Shown one piece after another: positions 61,722 to 64,000 of a stretch of DNA of 64,000 nucleotides. Below the pieces are notes generated by a model. It saw nothing but the letters and a program-made list of their open reading frames with translations, was not told the origin of the DNA and ran no database searches. The stretch is from Nymphaea colorata (taxonomy: Eukaryota > Streptophyta > Magnoliopsida > Nymphaeales > Nymphaeaceae). Location of the stretch: positions 20,644,370 to 20,708,369 of the forward strand of contig NC_045140.1 of NCBI RefSeq assembly GCF_008831285.2. The letters run 5' to 3'. Each line of letters begins with the position of its first letter. Position 1 is the first letter of the stretch. The translations under genes were made by a program, and so were the position numbers.

Positions 61722-64000
61722 ATTGAATTTCATATTATTTGAGGGGCTGTCAATTAAACAATTTAACATAGATCATGCCAGCACATTATGACTCATAAAA
61801 TTATATACATACGTAGAACGAGGTATTATTTTTTGTTGGCGCATTTCGATGTAAATGGGGACATATACGGGTTGATGCAAAACTGATTCTCTGGCTAGCC
61901 GTTTCCGTGAAATATCTTGTATCCTCATCTATCCTATTTTATGCTCAGTAAAATGTATGGGCACGCAGAATTCCCGCCGAATTGCATCGAAAAAATAGGA
62001 GGTAGTTCAAAATTTCCATGAAAATAGCCTGCCTTTGCTCGAAAATAATAGTCACTATCTTAGGATCTTAAGGTATAGGCATTTGTTTTCAGCCTCCGGG
62101 GGAAAGGTTTGCAACTTCATAGACGTCATGGAAAATGAGGAATCAGTTTCTGCATTTTTCTAGAAATAGCTCTCCCTTCCATGTGAGAAAGGGGTTGTGT
62201 TCTTCACCTGAGACGGGGCATGCACCTGTGGAAGAACTTCAGTGGCGCCAGATTAATCAACGACGACTCTCCCTTTCAGGGAAAGGAGGTGCCATCGCCT
62301 CTCCTATGGGAGAAAACAATTTTCCCACGAAACTGGCCATCCCATGGAAAAGGGGAGACGGGGCTGGCGTGCCTGGAATGCCGGTTAGGAAAATGATATT
62401 CATTCTCCGTAAACATTTGAGCTTGAAAGTAAATTTAGCTTCTTTTAGCGTAGTGAACTACGTTACAGTGACGAGCTATATTATATAGTTCACGCAATGG
62501 AGCATACCGGCCTACAAGTCTAGGCGCTACGAACATGACCTTACGGTACAAAACAATAAGGCGTGTTTCTTAAACATTATGTACTACCAACATGACCTTA
62601 AATGTTCGCTTGGTAAATGGAATACTTTAAAAGCGTTTTATGATTTTTTCTCAACTTTTGGGCAAAGTCGTTCAACAGTTACAAATTGTTCCATTTGTCA
62701 GACTAAACCAAAGGTCTGAAAAATTGAAGTGTGTTTGGGTGATGCTCTTAAGTATAGTATTTGAGTATGGTCAAAACTATGTTGACGAAAAATCCAGTTT
62801 TGACAAAAGGGGTGCTTCCCCTGGGACAAGAATTATTGGCCTCATTCGAGTTATTTACAGGGAAAAAAGAAGGATGCGTTTTATTTTGTCATCCAAACAA
62901 AACGTCGTTCCTTTCATTGCGTCATCAAACACAAACTAACGTTTTGAAGTTACAATAAGTTTTCAAGGAACCCTACGACAGTAATTTATTTCACTTTATT
63001 TCGTTTTGAAAAGTAAAATGGCTGTTTCGTCGTGTTCTGTTCGATCAATATGAGATTCTATCGATGTAAGGGTCAGCCGGGCCGGGCCAGCTTTGCCCGA
63101 TCTGTCGACGACCGCCGCACAATAAGTTTTTCAATATAGAAAATATTTCCTGCACGAGAAATTATTACTACGCTGGTCGGCGTGGGCATCACAGACGGTG
63201 GAACGATGCCGTGATTCCATCGAAAGCCTGGCAAAAAAGAAAGATAGCAACAGATCAAATTGAACTGCTTAGAAAGTACACTGGATGGGTGCCAGAGCCT
63301 TCGTTGCAGGTTTTGGATACTTCACTTGAACAAGAACAAAAAGGAGCAGCCTTTTCGATAGAGTGGAGAAGGGAGCAGGCCTTTTCCTTTCCGTGCCAGC
63401 CAATTGATGGAGAAGGGAAAGGTGTTTCTACTGGTACACGCAAACCCAGAAGCAATTAAATGTTAATCGCAGAATGCCATACAACACAGACGTCGCCTAT
63501 GGTTATTCTTTGGGATCAGCATCTGCGGCCCTGCTGAAAGGTTTCCCATGGCGGTTCTGTCAGTTTATCAGGGCTCCTGCTGGAACTCGGAAGGGTTTGT
63601 TCGGGCTGAAAGTGAACGCCAAAGAGTAGCAGAAGATTCAGAGTTTTTTGATCTAGTGCAAATCTTATCCTTCAAGTCCTTTTAAGAGCGAATCTTTTAG
63701 TTTTAGGCAGTCTACTAACCTTAATTAATTTAGACTCGTACATGCAATGCATGCGACTGGTACGTTAAGAATCAATCCACCAATATATATATAAAGGATT
63801 TTGATAGAGAAATGATTTGGATAATGCCCATTTCCACAAAGAAGCAGAATGTGTCCAGATATATTTTCTTATTAAAAAAGCGGAGAAGCTTGCATGGGAT
63901 TTCTTATATAAACTCATTCTCGATAACTGTTTTTCCCAAAACCATACGGGACGCATGCCCACAAACCCTTCACCGTTTAGTTTAATAAAAGGGTAGAAAG

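Larger units (their letters stand above)
57239..64000. other. Gene-free region to the right edge
   Basis: No supported gene. It contains the two inverted-repeat elements at 58.5 and 59.0 kb, CT/AT microsatellites, a MITE-like element at 61.5 kb and another possible one at about 62.73-62.94 kb. An 82-codon frame at 63211-63459 and a 117-codon frame at 62135-62488 show no motif I recognise. Confidence 0.5.

Noticed and set aside
62135..62488. 117-codon frame on the plus strand
   Set aside because: No domain or signal recognised, and the surrounding DNA looks like repeat-derived sequence.
63211..63459. 82-codon frame on the plus strand
   Set aside because: No recognisable motif, homologue or splice context; length is within chance expectation for this much DNA.

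Overview
This is nuclear DNA from a flowering plant. The genes have many AT-rich GT-AG introns, the coding sequences are those of plant-specific families (HOS3-like elongase, RMA-type RING ligase, plant mitochondrial calcium uniporter, plant M8 metallopeptidase), and long gene-free stretches are full of AT-rich repeats and microsatellites. The species cannot be fixed from the sequence. Introns are moderate in size and there is no grass-like high-GC coding bias. I see no organellar insert, rRNA, confident tRNA or CRISPR array.

Layout: (1) 975-1481 (+) is the last exon of a mitochondrial calcium uniporter (MCU) gene whose first part lies left of the window. (2) About 1.5-17.2 kb holds no gene I can support. 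(3) 17570-26576 (+) is a 17-exon leishmanolysin-like (M8) zinc metallopeptidase, rebuilt exon by exon. Its first exon is tentative; exons 2-17 join in frame. (4) 26.9-31.9 kb is gene-free, with a GC-richer coding-like relic near 27.2-28.2 kb. (5) 31888-32718 (-) is a two-exon thaumatin-like protein with a TATA box. (6) 36056-39573 (-) is an LPAT4/5-type lysophosphatidic acid acyltransferase with three coding exons and a probable spliced leader reaching about 41.2 kb. (7) 44896-45792 (-) is an intronless HOS3/ELO-like fatty acid elongase with a TATA box. (8) 46-55 kb is gene-free and repeat-rich (tandem repeats, a possible LTR fragment). (9) 56142-56810 (+) is a membrane-anchored RMA-type RING E3 ligase with an intron in its leader. 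(10) 57-64 kb holds tandem repeats and small inverted-repeat elements but no gene I recognise.

The genes are not an operon-like unit. LPAT, the elongase homologue and the RMA ligase would all act at the ER membrane, but I read their proximity as chance. The least ordinary signal is a set of short non-autonomous elements, about 280-400 bp, with matching inverted ends built on CTATGTCACAT. One lies inside intron 3 of the M8 gene, two lie in opposite orientation downstream of the RMA gene, and a possible relative lies at 34.1 kb.
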